NCBI RefSeq assembly: GCF_964355755.1
Contig: NC_092675.1
Coordinates: 22,148,912 to 22,212,911, forward strand
Direction: 5' to 3'
Length of the DNA: 64,000 nt
Origin: Antedon mediterranea
Taxonomy: Eukaryota > Echinodermata > Crinoidea > Comatulida > Antedonidae
The notes beneath the pieces were generated by a model. That model worked only from the letters and a program-made list of their open reading frames with translations. It made no database searches and was not told where the DNA came from. Positions 11,514 to 24,300 of the stretch are shown one piece after another. The first letter of the stretch is position 1. Every line of letters starts with the position of its first letter. The position numbers were made by a program, and so were the translations under genes.

Positions 11514-12222
11514 ATAGCCTTTTTCCGTCAAGAACAATGTCAACAAATGCACGTGTGTTGATTGTGTGAGAGAAAGGAAGTTCTTTTTAATTTGACAGGT
11601 TTTACGCTTTTTGTGGATATTTTGAATGTTCTTTCACATTTCTGATATAGTTAAGTATGTGAAGATTACAGTAAAATAATAATGTTTTTGAAACTGTGAA
11701 TGACTCTGGCCTACAATAGCTTGATAGCTAGGCCTTAAGAATTAACCTCCGCTGAGTATACGTCTTAGTCGTACGCCCACTGTTAAACCGTCCATAATCT
11801 AAATAGCTTTCTAAAGGAAGTGATCAGGTTGGCTTTCTTTCTACTAAATAATATAAAAACACATGGTTATAGATAAATATGATAATTTTTAAATATCTTT
11901 TGCGGCCAAGATCTGTTACGATAAAGTTAATAATGCTAAAATGATTTAAATTATTGAAAATTATGTACATTTTATAATATTTTATATTTACTGTGTATGG
12001 CCTACAATGTGGCTTTTTAACTGGTTGCTTTGCTATTGAAACTGATATGTAAAGTTTGACTATCAGTTTGGCTGACATTTTATTCTTGGCCTATGTCTAT
12101 GATGGTTTCACATTATAAAAGAAAAACCACTGTGTAACTGTTTCTTGTCATTTTTAAACCATTTATTTATGGTAACTGTTATTCTCTTTTTTTTAAGGTT
12201 ATTTATTGTTTGACCAATCAGA

Positions 12223-12304
12223 ATGTCAGACTCTGAGGATGAAATACCTGAATTAGTTGAAGCTGTCAACAAGATACCTGTCTCTATAATTACTGGATAT
12301 CTTG
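12223..12304 (+). CDS. ZNG1: ZNG1 exon 1
   Basis: Encodes the acidic N-terminus, the IPELVE motif and the start of Walker A (ITGYLG). Donor GTGAGG, phase 1. Confidence 0.88.
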
Positions 12305-15300
12305 GTGAGGTTTATTAATATGTTGAAAAGAAATTATGATTGAGAAATTAATTTCATATCTAATTGCAATCACCAACCCCATACAATAACAACTTCAATC
12401 TTGAACGGTGCGGCCACACACTGCAACTGCCACATACATAGCGAATAAAATAACGTATGGCATATGCACAAATTCAGCAAATGTGTTACCTTTCTTATTA
12501 CTTCTATTACAGGTGCTGGTAAAACAACACTTCTGAATTATATATTGACTGAACAACATAATAAAAAGATAGCAGTTATTCTCAATGAATTTGGAGAGGG
12601 TAAGACAGAAAATTGTTTTGCGCGGAGCCATCTGTGTTTGACATATTCTAGTCAAATCTCCCTGACTCTATGTTGAAAAATCTTCAAAAGACATAAATTT
12701 CTTTTAAAAGGCCCTAAATCATTTCTTAGCACTGACTCATTTTTCATTTTGAGGGTCACTTTTGTTAGAAACGCAGCTAAAGTGATGGGACCATCTCTTC
12801 CCCTCTATAAAAATGTAGGTGGTACATGTATCCACCAGAATCTGTGTCAGTGCTATTCTTTACGTAATTCTGAAAATCAAACTTTGTTGAAATATACTTT
12901 TTTTGCCCAGCTAATGTATAGTAACTATTTCATTCAGCCGTGGAAACAAACTATGTTCTAACATGGCCGAATGGCTAAAGGGGAGTTGAAAGGTGTCGCA
13001 TTTTGAATGGCGCTAGTATTGGTGTCAAGTTTAGGAGGAGATAGAGGACAAAATATTCTTTAGTGCTATTAATACATTTGTTTTCTTGATTCACAGGCAG
13101 TGCTGTTGAGAAGTCAATGTCAGTTGGCCAGTCAGGAGAACTTTATGAAGAATGGTTGGAGTTAAGGAATGGGTGTCTTTGCTGCTCTGTCAAGTAAATT
13201 TTGCAAATTGAAATATCATATCTTTGAAGGGAACCATTAAATATCATGTTACATGATGTGAAATAAACTAATCAAAGAATTTCGTAAAGAATTTATAATT
13301 AAAATGAATGAATATCTTCATTATTTTACTCTATATTTTAACACATTTTACAGAGATACTGGCATTAATGCAATAGAAAATCTAATGAAAAAGAAAGGCA
13401 AGTTTGACTACGTTCTTTTGGAAACCACAGGTCTTGCTGATCCAGGTAAAAATCAACATACTTTGCCCATTCAATACTCCGTCACCTGGCCAAACAACAT
13501 AATTGAATCAAGAAAAACATTTTCATTCAAATTAAAAAGGAACTTATTGCTTACGTGCAATCATACCTCCACACCTGCTCTAACTATTGCCAAACTATAG
13601 AGGACACTATACCAAATATAGATGTTGCTATTTAAAACAATCTATAGTAAACAATTGATATGCCATGGTGAATATGATTTGCAATAGTGGAAAATGCAAA
13701 TGTGCATTGTAAAAAATGTGCTGGCAATATATATATTTTAACCTTTAGTATGCAAAAGGGACGAAGTAGTAGAGCATTGATGGTAAATTTATGATTGTCA
13801 AAAGAATCTAGAGAAATTGCACTTTAAAACTCTGCTGAAAAGTTTTATTAATAATAGTATTCAAATATATATACAGTATTAATAATATTAAAAGTCAATA
13901 TTTATGTTATCCATTTTTGTTAGGACCCATTGCCTCAATATTTTGGCTAGATGATGGTCTGGGAAGTGAACTGTATCTTGATGGTAAGTACTTGCTATAT
14001 TTATTTCAAAATTATTATTTAAAATATTAAAAAAATGTAAAAATATATTTAATCAATGGAGACAACAAATTAAACTCAATTAAACTGGTGACTGATGAAA
14101 TCCAAGCACTTCATCATAGTAAGCACACTGGGAGATTATCCTGTAATCTTTTAAAATAGTGTACCAAATTTTGTATTATGCTTGTTGTGTATTTATGTAC
14201 AGCACAGTAAAATATCCCATATGGACAGACTAATCAAGCAATTTCAATCTTTTGTGAAACCAGTTTAATACTTGGACCACTTCACACACTCTGGATTTTA
14301 GTTTAATATTGACCTCACATTAGATAGGCCCAACCATTAGGCTTAGCTTTCAGTATGAACCCTGTTTACAATGGCCACAAAGTTAAACGCACATGCTTGT
14401 TTTATCTGTCTACAGGTATAATTACAGTTGTAGATGCTAAATATGGCTTGAAGAATCTGAAAGAAGATAAACAACCTGGCGTAGTCAATGAAGCTATTAG
14501 GTAATTTATATTTTAGTGAGCATGTGCACATGGTAGGAGCGATCAAAATAGCCTTCCCTAAACTGATTAATAATATTAAATTGGTTATAGTTACTGTAAC
14601 TATTAAAATGAGGAAAAAACATAACTGCAGACTATTCAGCCCTAAGCATGGCACCGGTATCATGAGTTTAGTCCTAAAAAAAATAACATACAGAGGTCTC
14701 AACGTGAACAAATATTCTAAAAGTTTGGCTAAATCATAGAGGGTGCTAATCATTCTTGAAAAATTCATCCAAGTAAAGTTGGTGCTATTTATTTTTTTAA
14801 TTTATGTCATCATTCCATTCTGCATATTATTTTCCCTTAATTATAAACATGGCGCCATTTCCGTTCGTAAATGGAACAAGTGTGGATCTAGCTTATGTGT
14901 GAGATGGAATATAATTCAATATATGTGTCCAGCTAGGTTTCATATGTTTTACTTATTGTTTTATATCAACATTTATTTCTTACAGTTTTATTCATGACTA
15001 AAATGTTATTTTAAAGATCATATTATTCTGAATAACATTTTATATTCCTAGACAAGTGGCAGTGGCTGATCTAATTCTTGTTAATAAGATTGACCTTGCA
15101 ACTAAAGAAGAAATTGCAAAATTAACATCACATATACAGTAAGAACAGCAAAACCTCTATTAAAGGGACACATTTAGGACTGTGTTAAAACATTTCCCCT
15201 TGTCCGTTTCACAGGAATAGAGAAATAGAGGTTTTCCTAAAAGAGAATCTCTACTGTGCTCATAAAATATCAAAATACATATACTGTCTTAGTTTTGGAA

Positions 15301-18300
15301 CTTTATAATGGTATATATAATAATATATTTCTGAACAATTATGGTAGCAAAGTAGAGACAGAAGCAGCAATTACAAAACAGAATCAAGTGTATAACAAGA
15401 ATAAAATTCCTTGTGTTTTGAGCACAAAGTTTTCATTAGAAAATTATTTTCAATTATGTCAATTCTGTAAATTTTGTTCAGTTAAATGTTAATTTAACAC
15501 TGGTCCTTGAAAAAGCTGGATCTTGTCTTGTGAGTTTACCCCAATAATACATTTCCTTTAATTATTTTTCTTTTTCAGAACCATTAATTCTTTTGCTGGA
15601 CTAGTTGAAACACACAAATCAAAGTAAGCTTATAACACGTTCATAAGATTATTCAATATGAAAATTAAAATATAGAATTATACTTATTATTGACCACTGT
15701 AACTTGATTGCTTGTGACATATAATGTGATAGTATGAGGTTTGCTAATGACAAAAAACTAAATTTGGTAATCGTAAACCTATGACTAATATTTTATTTTA
15801 TTCTTCTTTGTATGAATCGAATGTTATTCACTTCTGAATATTATTTGAATATCTGAATATATATATAAATCAAAAGGCAAATTACTGAAAAAAAAATGAC
15901 AATGCTTCAGTGGCTGGATCTCAATGGAGGTACAAAAAAAAAGCAAAAAGCTAAATCAAAACGATAAGTAAAACTGCCAGAAAAGTTAGCAGAGCTTTCG
16001 GGCAACACTAGCCCTTCATCAGTGCAAGTGAATATATATATATATATAATATGTTGAGTAATGAATTTTAGTGGATTATAATTTTTTTAAATCTTTTTTA
16101 GAACTTCAAGTATTATCATACAATATTTAAAATTTAGAGATTGAGGGATAATAATACTGTACTCGTATTTTAAAATAGTTTCTGTATTTCTATTTTATTT
16201 AGTGTGGACGTAGATGAAATTCTTGACCTTCATGCTTTTGATACAATGGGTAAGAAAAGGTGAGTACAAAGTTAATAAAGTATTTGTAGATAACAATTTG
16301 TTTGAGCAAATCTGAATTTCAGTTTCCATCATACCATTTTGCTGGACTGATCTAACCTGCTGTAACTACAGAAAGAGTATGCTGCCCTCAATAATGTTTG
16401 TAAATTGAAAACCATCAGATCTTATATCAACATGATAAAACAAATCAATTGTCGTATTCGAGTGTACCATTGAGTAGTTTTTCCGTTGAGTACTTCTTTA
16501 ACGAGTATTGAGCGTTGAGATTGTTCTTAACGAAAAAGCTTTCATTGTCAACGTTTTCTATTCGAATTTCTTTCTGTTGAGCACAAATTTACAATTCAAA
16601 TACTAAAAGTACTCAACGAATCTTTACGTTGACAACAAAAGTTCCCAATCGAATACGACAATTGTATACTACACATTATTGAATAAAAGTATCCATTTTT
16701 AAGACATTATATTTCAGTGTGCATAGTGAACAATTACATGTTGTGATGGTTTCCTATTCACCTTCACCTATAGAAGTTTTATATTTTCTTAACACAAACA
16801 AATATTGCTTGCCTCTCTATAGAATTAGGTATTGCGAAAAGTGAGTTTAAGTATCATTGGATTGGATGGAATACTTCAGAATTCAGAGTTCTTGTAAACT
16901 TTAAAGTTGGGGCAATAATAAATCAATTCATCAAATCATTTAATCTGAACGTTTTTAGGCCACTTGAACAACCAAATATGTAAATAGTACTCAATGCAAA
17001 CAGAATTGGAATGAAGATTATGATGTGCAGGCCTTGTCTTTTGAAAATTATAGGTTTTCTACAAATTGCACTCCTCAATACATTCAGGGATGCTGTAGGT
17101 GTGCTGTTTGTATTTTGGTGTGTAGAAGTTTACCAAATTTAAGCATGTTGTAAATTGCACTCCTCCAGGGCAGTTTAGGAGTGTGTTAGGCCAGTGATCG
17201 CACTTGCTCGCCTTAAAGGACAAGGCCTGGATGTTCTTATATGATACAATAATTATATTTAACCACTGAGCTAGAAACCCATATATTTTAACTATTTTAA
17301 TAATATAGAAACTTTCACTTTATTTAATGCATTTTTTATACCTGATTTTTTAAAAAGTGATTGGACAGCACTTGAGAAGAGAGGAATTTCTGACCATCAT
17401 AATATTGATCAGTCTGTTACCACGGTAACATTCACTGTACAAGGCTCTATTAATTCAGAAGACCTAGATAACTTTATACAGGTAAGATGAACATACAGTT
17501 AACTTTAATGTTGGATAGCCCTTCCAGTTCACTCATTTTCTTATCCTTGTTGCACCATTCTGTGCGAAATAAAATTTGTTATAAAACGTCTTAGTAGATT
17601 CTCGTCATTTGATTGGAGGATATTTGGTCACATGATATTCAATAATTACTACACTTTTGTTAAAAGGAGATGTGTTATAAAACAAATAATGAATGTTATA
17701 TTTCCATGCAATGGAACAAATAATTTCATTCAGTGAAAGATGAAATGTTTATTTTCACCTCATGAAATTATTTGTACTAATGGGATTGAAACTTTGAAAC
17801 ATGACTTCACTCTCATTATATGAAGTTTGTTTTATACAGTCAACTCTCCCAATACCGGACTCTCTGAAAACCAGAAACTCTCCCAATACCAGACTTTTTT
17901 TGAGGACCAAAAGGTCCCAAATTTATTTTTACCATTAAAAACACATTCCGAATACCAGACTTTCCGGAAAACCAGACTTATTTGGCCGGCCCAAAGGTGT
18001 CCGGTATTGGGAGAGTTGACTGTACTATGTTATTTAAAAATAATCAGTGCATCTATTGGTTTTCAGAATATAATGTTTTGATAAAAAACACCAGCAATAT
18101 AAGTTGGATTGACATAAAACATATCACTTCCCATAAATGTTATAATTTAGAGAGATGACTCCTTATGTTAAACTAATATAAATTTATATATTATAATTTT
18201 TGTTTATTTTTTGTTTCCATTGAAGTTTAATTGTTCACCATTTTCCCAAAAATAACAAGTAAGAATCTTGTTGTTGATACGTTAATCTTTTGAATGCACC

Positions 18301-21300
18301 CAAAAATATCCTTTTGAAGAAAAGCAGTGGTTTGATATGTCTGAAACATTTTGTTTGTCTATGTTATTGAGAAGATGAATAGGAAGACATACTGAAAAGT
18401 AATCCGCCTGAACCTGATGTAATGTAATATTAGATAAACAATCTACATATTTATTTATTAAAGTGTAGATTGTTCTAGTCTTATTTATAAGCCATCGGCC
18501 AGATTGTTTATTTCAATTTGATGTGGCACTTTTTCTTGGTAGGCCTACTTGAGGAGCTTTTCTTGTTGGCTTTTAGGGTTAAGCTAAAGGTATTATAGCA
18601 ATACAACTTAATGACAGTAGAGGCACGTAAAGGCCTACCACACCTTACAGGAGATTTCTTTGTCATTAAATTCTAAATGAGGTGTAATGTAGCGATTAGT
18701 TTAGTAGTCATCCTGCATACATTAAAGGTCATGGAGGTCACTTACACCTGAGCAATGAAGCTGTCTCTATCGCTATGAAACTGCTGTCCATCGCCCTGGT
18801 TAACTTGATGAATTTTGTTTTCTTGAGCTACAGTTTCCAGGCTAAGTTAACCAGCTGGAGTTCATAATCGCCAGTAGCTGGTAGGGGTTAGGCTCAGTAC
18901 CGCACTGGGGTTCAAGCTCACCAGCTAGCTGTGGTTCATGCTCGCCATTAGCTGGAAGGAGTTAGGCGCTGTAGCCATCTGGGGTTCAGGGATGGAACCT
19001 TTGTCAGAGAACTCACTGCTATTTTTCTGACTGTTTTTTCCAATTCAATAGAATTATGGTGTATTATAATGGTCATTTTTATGTATATGAGTACCATTTG
19101 AGGAGAGGCCTGTTGACCTCTTGCAATGTATAGCCAGAGTGCTCACGTCTACTTTTTGTTCTGATATTAGTGTTCCAAAATTACATTTTATCATTGTTAA
19201 CTAGCCCAAGTAATGAATCACAGAAAGCAGTTGATTTAAAATACATACTTTCTATTTACTCCGGTGTGCATCTTTTTAAAGCTCAGGTACAAGCATGAAT
19301 TTTAAATTTAATATTTGGTTAATTGTACATAAATCAAATATTTGTTAACAGAAATCGAGACGAAAAAACATGAATTTCACTTAATATGGTCAAATACAAA
19401 ATTTGGCAAAATTCTTCCATAAAAACCAGGAAGACTTTTTTTCAGTAGTTAGGTAGTTAACCTAATGTAATAACATGTCTGGTGACTCCCTAGACGGTGA
19501 AAAAAGATGGTGGATATACGGTGGATAATTTTTGCTATAGCATGAAAATAAAAATCTGAAGTTGAATAAAAATATCAGAAATGTAATATTCAAGTTATAT
19601 TACCTATATTTAGTCATCTGATAACATTTTTTACCGCACCGTTTATTTTTCATAGCTTTTTAAAATGCCTCTCTATTTACAAAATGTGTGTACAAACGAA
19701 TAGAGATTTTACTGTGTAATTTGAACTATCCCCCCACTGATAAGAAAGTGCTTATTTTCAACAAACTCGTGTAACACAAATAAAATCCCAAAAATTATGA
19801 AACATAGGGGAAACTATAGATCGATAATTATTGGAATGTATGATCAATAGAAATTTTTGCCCGCACCTGGCCTTTAAAATCTAATTTTACCATCTGTTTT
19901 CCATATTTTTACTTTGCTAGGAGCACAAATATTGTAATAGTTTTCATTTGCATTTATTTCACCCTTTAGCATTTTCTTTGATGTATACATACATTCCTAT
20001 TTCAATTAATGGTATCTTTCACAACTTTTGTTTTAAAAATGTTCTCTGCATCAATAAAATTCCTTGGTGTACTCATGTTTCTTATTCTTTTCAATTACTC
20101 TGATCTGTCAACAAACCTTACTTTGGTGGCAGGTAGAGTTTGTTCTCAAAACACATGCCACTGTAAACTATATCAACAGTAACCACCGCTAAATGAACAA
20201 ACCATGTTCTGTACAGGAGTCTATTAGTGAGCCCGATTGGTTGATGCTCAAATAAGGAAGCAGTGTGTTGTCTGTTGACAGGAGGCTTTGATGGGCACCT
20301 GTCAGTCATTTTCATATTGTTTGGTTCATGAATGTATTTATTAGACCTCAAGAGATTGCCGCAGACCCACTCACAGATTTTAGGTTTCAGATGCGCTTGA
20401 ACAGGTGAGAAGAGATTTACGAAACAGTATCAAAAGTTAATGATGTGCTGAAAATGTTGATTCGCTTTAATCATCTCAATCTGGAAACAAAATAATTACA
20501 TTTAATAAATGTTATACTGAACAACTATAATTAGTGCAATAGTTATATTAAGAAAAAAGAAAGACTAATTCAAGATATTCTGTCCACTTCCTTGTGTGCT
20601 GAATAACTCCAAATAACCGGTTTTATTTTAAATTTGATTTGTATATAACAACAAACTACAGGGTTATTAAAACAAACACATTATATTTTCATGTATATAT
20701 ATTAGTTTATAAACATAATTTTACAATGAATTTATATTTATTGTATTTATTTGGTGTACAACGCAATAACAACCCAGTGTACAATGATTTCATTTGCTTA
20801 GTCAACATTTTTCCACAATAGAAATATATATATATATATATATATATAAATCCAAAGGCAAATTACTGAAAAAAAGATATATATATATATATATATATAT
20901 AAACAAATCAGGCAAATATATATACTTTCACTTGCACTTATGAAGGGCTAGTGTTGCCCAAAAGCTCTGCTAACTTTTCTGGCTGTTTTACTTTATCGTT
21001 TTCGCTTTTTTTTTTTGTATCTCCATTGAGATCCAGCCACTGATACCCACAGCATTGTCATTTTTTAAGTATTCTGCCTTTGAATTTGTATATATATACT
21101 GACTGACTGACTTGCACTGATGAAGGGCTAGTGTTGCCCGAAAGCTCTGCTAACTTTTCTGGCTGTTTTACTTCTCGTTTTGATTTAGCTTTTCGCTTTT
21201 TTTTTGTATCTCCATTGAGATCCAGCCACTGATACCCACAGCATTGTCATTTTTTTCAGTAATTTGCCTTTGGATTTATATATATATATATAAATAAAAT

Positions 21301-24300
21301 AACAGCAGAAAACTTGGTAATACTTCATTGTTTTAATCACTACAAATTTTGCTCTACCTTGGTATTGAGCACTCTATCCTAACGGTCTGATAATTTCAAC
21401 CTGAATATATATATAAATTTCCAGCTTTATAAGCAACCATTCCTGCTTTGTACCCCATAGCTTTTGGAGGCGTGCCTTTATAACTTTGATTGGCTGATTT
21501 GTTTTATTATGTAATTTTGTGACTTATATATGTTATCCTTTGTTACAATTCTCTTCACCTGATGATGGGCTATGCCCGAAACATGTCGTAAAAATAAATC
21601 TATATTGAGGCAGTTTTAACTTATTTGATCTTGAATTTGTTTATATATATATATATATATCTGATGAATGTGACGAATAGGAAGATAGTTGCACTAATAA
21701 AATAAAGTTAATTAATCTTAACTATTGTATTAATTTCTTCGTTCTGTTGTTTTGTGTACATAGTCAGTCAAAAAGTTAGGCAGCATTGATTTCCTACCTG
21801 CCTTAAAAAAGAAGACAAAAACCTCCCTAGATATTTGTGATTGTTGATGTTTTAATATCGTTTTTCATTTAAAACAAATTTAGAAACAACCAGACTTGGT
21901 AAGACAAATGACATTTAAATAATTTGATAAATGAGGAGCTTTAAGTTTTCATAGAAAGTTTTTTTATTGATCGCAGAGATAGGCTCTCAGGGAGTGGTGA
22001 TGTTGTCGATTACCACATGTAAGTCAAAGGTCAGATCTCAAAGACAAGCCATTCTCATTTAGCAGTATATATTTCTTAACTATAGTCTTTGGAATGTTAC
22101 TATGAGTCAGATCTCACCTGTATGGTGCGTTTAGAAAGGTGATTATAGTAGAATAAAGTTAGATTAATTACTTATTTATTGTCATCAGTTAAATGGGAAG
22201 GTTTTTAGGTTCATCTGTTAATACTTACCAAACCAATCAAATTATTTGACCTCAAAGACCTCATCAAAATAAATTATTTTTCTTATGAATTGTGTTCTAA
22301 CATTTCAGATTTATTATTTTAACACTTAATTCTTCTTTTAACTTAACAAGATGATTTATGGGATTATCAACCCTTGATTTTATTGTTTCCCAAATTCAAA
22401 ATTAGTTTTTGATATTAAAAAAATCTAATAGTTGACACCTTGGTGTGACCGTTACTGACAACTAAATGATTTATCTCACAAACAAGTAAAAACTTTATTG
22501 CGGTGGTTACAGAAGGTAAATGATTTACGCAAACAAAAATTAAAAAACATTCTAACATTAAAAATGTAATATTTCTCAGCTAAGTATTTTATTTTATAGT
22601 CTCATAAAAAAACTTTATTGAGGTATTTACAATGTTAAATGATTTATATAAAAATGATTGAATGCCAAACTGGTGATGGCAATGTTTTATGTACCATATT
22701 ATGTGAAGTAAATTGTGATTAATCTATTTTTTAGGGATATTCTGGAATGATTTGATTTGAATTTATTAGGAAAATCATCATAAAAAATGTATACAAAGTG
22801 ATAACATAATTTACTGACATTACAAATAAATACATTTATAAAAGATTTTCCAGGATAGTCCAAAAAAGCTTATTAGCTTATTTACATTTTTATCCCTTTT
22901 GATCGACATTATAACCTAAAATCTGTGAGGTAATAGGATGGTCCCATCTTATCATAGTTGCTTTTTACTTTAGTGAGATGCCCCTTTCCTCCAGACCTCT
23001 CCTTCCCCCACTCAACCAATATACATTATGTGCAGATTATAAATATTGTAATGAGCTTGTTCTTTCTGACCTAAGTGTGGTCTTAATATCCAGGGACTGA
23101 TCCAGGGACTAGGCTAGCTAATAAGTACATTTTAATCTCTTGATAATCTTGAGTGATCAAACTTTATCATCCACTCAACATCAGGCATCTTTACATGCCT
23201 CAAGCAGCAACAAAGCCATGAACGCAGATTCTAATAGGTCTACACACATGATTCAAATTGAGAATGGTAGAGAGAAATGGTGATATTTCAAACATTTCAA
23301 CTGTTTTTTTTTTCCTAGAAAATTATTATCTATGCATTACGAGGTGGTTTATTGTGAAACCCATGTCTGGAGAAATCTGGTGGGCCTTGAAATTTGTGAG
23401 GTGCACCAAATTATCGCTTGAACATTTTGCACTCATAAAATAATATTGGGTGTGTTCTTTTTTAGCCTCAAGCCACACGCTATGCTTTCTTTCAAATATC
23501 AGCAATTATGTCATATTGAAATGAAATGATAATTAGTTTTAGCCTTAAAACAAACACATGTTTGTAGATGGTTTCAGATTTAAAAAAGATAGTCTGTGTG
23601 CCTAAAGAACAAGTAATTCGTGAATAGATAACATTTATATCATGCTTTTGACAGAAAAGCATAATAAAGTCTGTGTAAATTCGATATTTTGTATAGTAGG
23701 CCCAATGCGTACTAGTCTAGTCTCCTGGGATTTTCTGGTCCATCCATACTGTTGAGCCTACTTTAGGCCTATGATAAGATTGTTATATTGGTGTTTTTTT
23801 TTTGTAGAATCTTATTTGGGAAAAAAATGTGAAAAATGCCACGGGTGATGTAATGCAAATCTTGAGGCTAAAGGTAGGTAACATTATTCATTTTCACTAG
23901 CGCAGCCCCCTCTATTTCACCTATCATGGTTAAATTTTATTATGTCAATGAGAATAGCCGAATAATATCTTGGATTTATATAGTGCCTAATGTTGTGATA
24001 CAGCGTCATGTGACACTTGTATCTTGTGTCTATTCAAAACATTAACCTTGGAATACAGTAGATATGTTACACTGTATTACACAATTTGCCCACAATACAG
24101 GAAATATATTGCAATATTTGGTGTACTGAGAATTTTGATGAACAATTTTATTTTGATTATTTATTGAACCATGTTTCATGAGGGTAGCCCATCCAGCAAA
24201 GCTGATCATTGGGTCCTCGACAATACAATACAAAGAGTACAAAAATGCATTATCATAAAAAATTAATTATAAAAAACTACTATAAATATAAAATTGTTAT

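Larger units (their letters stand above)
6465..12222. other. Intergenic region between FAM151-like gene and ZNG1
   Basis: 5.8 kb without credible coding sequence. It holds a hammerhead-like repeat copy (6674-6839), a fragment of the TTAAAGATGTATTGTCCCC family (about 7215-7360) and the two hairpin-ended elements (8120-11203). 11204-12222 is mostly unique sequence and should hold the ZNG1 promoter and any 5' UTR exon. A possible acceptor (TTTTTTTTAAG at about 12188-12197) lies just upstream of the ZNG1 ATG. Confidence 0.7.
13446..15578 (+). other. ZNG1 introns 4-7 (around exons 5-7)
   Basis: Four introns of 432-551 nt. Intron 7 (15139-15578) contains one copy of a dispersed phrase about accumulating base changes in AGGGACAC/GTCCG blocks at about 15148-15240, loosely related to the intron-2 minisatellite of the FAM151-like gene. 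No other structure seen. Confidence 0.6.
17482..23807 (+). other. ZNG1 intron 10
   Basis: 6.3 kb. It holds the pogo-like MITE, an imperfect repeat at 18851-18990, several (TA)n tracts, two tandem copies of the hammerhead-like repeat plus a 28-bp fragment, and a second hammerhead-containing repeat (21405-21660). 22000-23800 is plain AT-rich sequence. No coding evidence. Confidence 0.75.

Noticed and set aside
12963-13035. tRNA-like phrase TGGCCGAATGGCTAAAGG
   Set aside because: It has an A-box resemblance only. No B-box or cloverleaf follows.
14343-14768. 141-codon antisense frame with hydrophobic stretches
   Set aside because: It overlaps ZNG1 exon 6 on the other strand. The hydrophobicity comes from AT-rich intron sequence.
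16249-16259. Alternative ZNG1 exon 9 donor at GGTAAG
   Set aside because: It would break the frame into exon 10; GTGAGT at 16260 preserves it.
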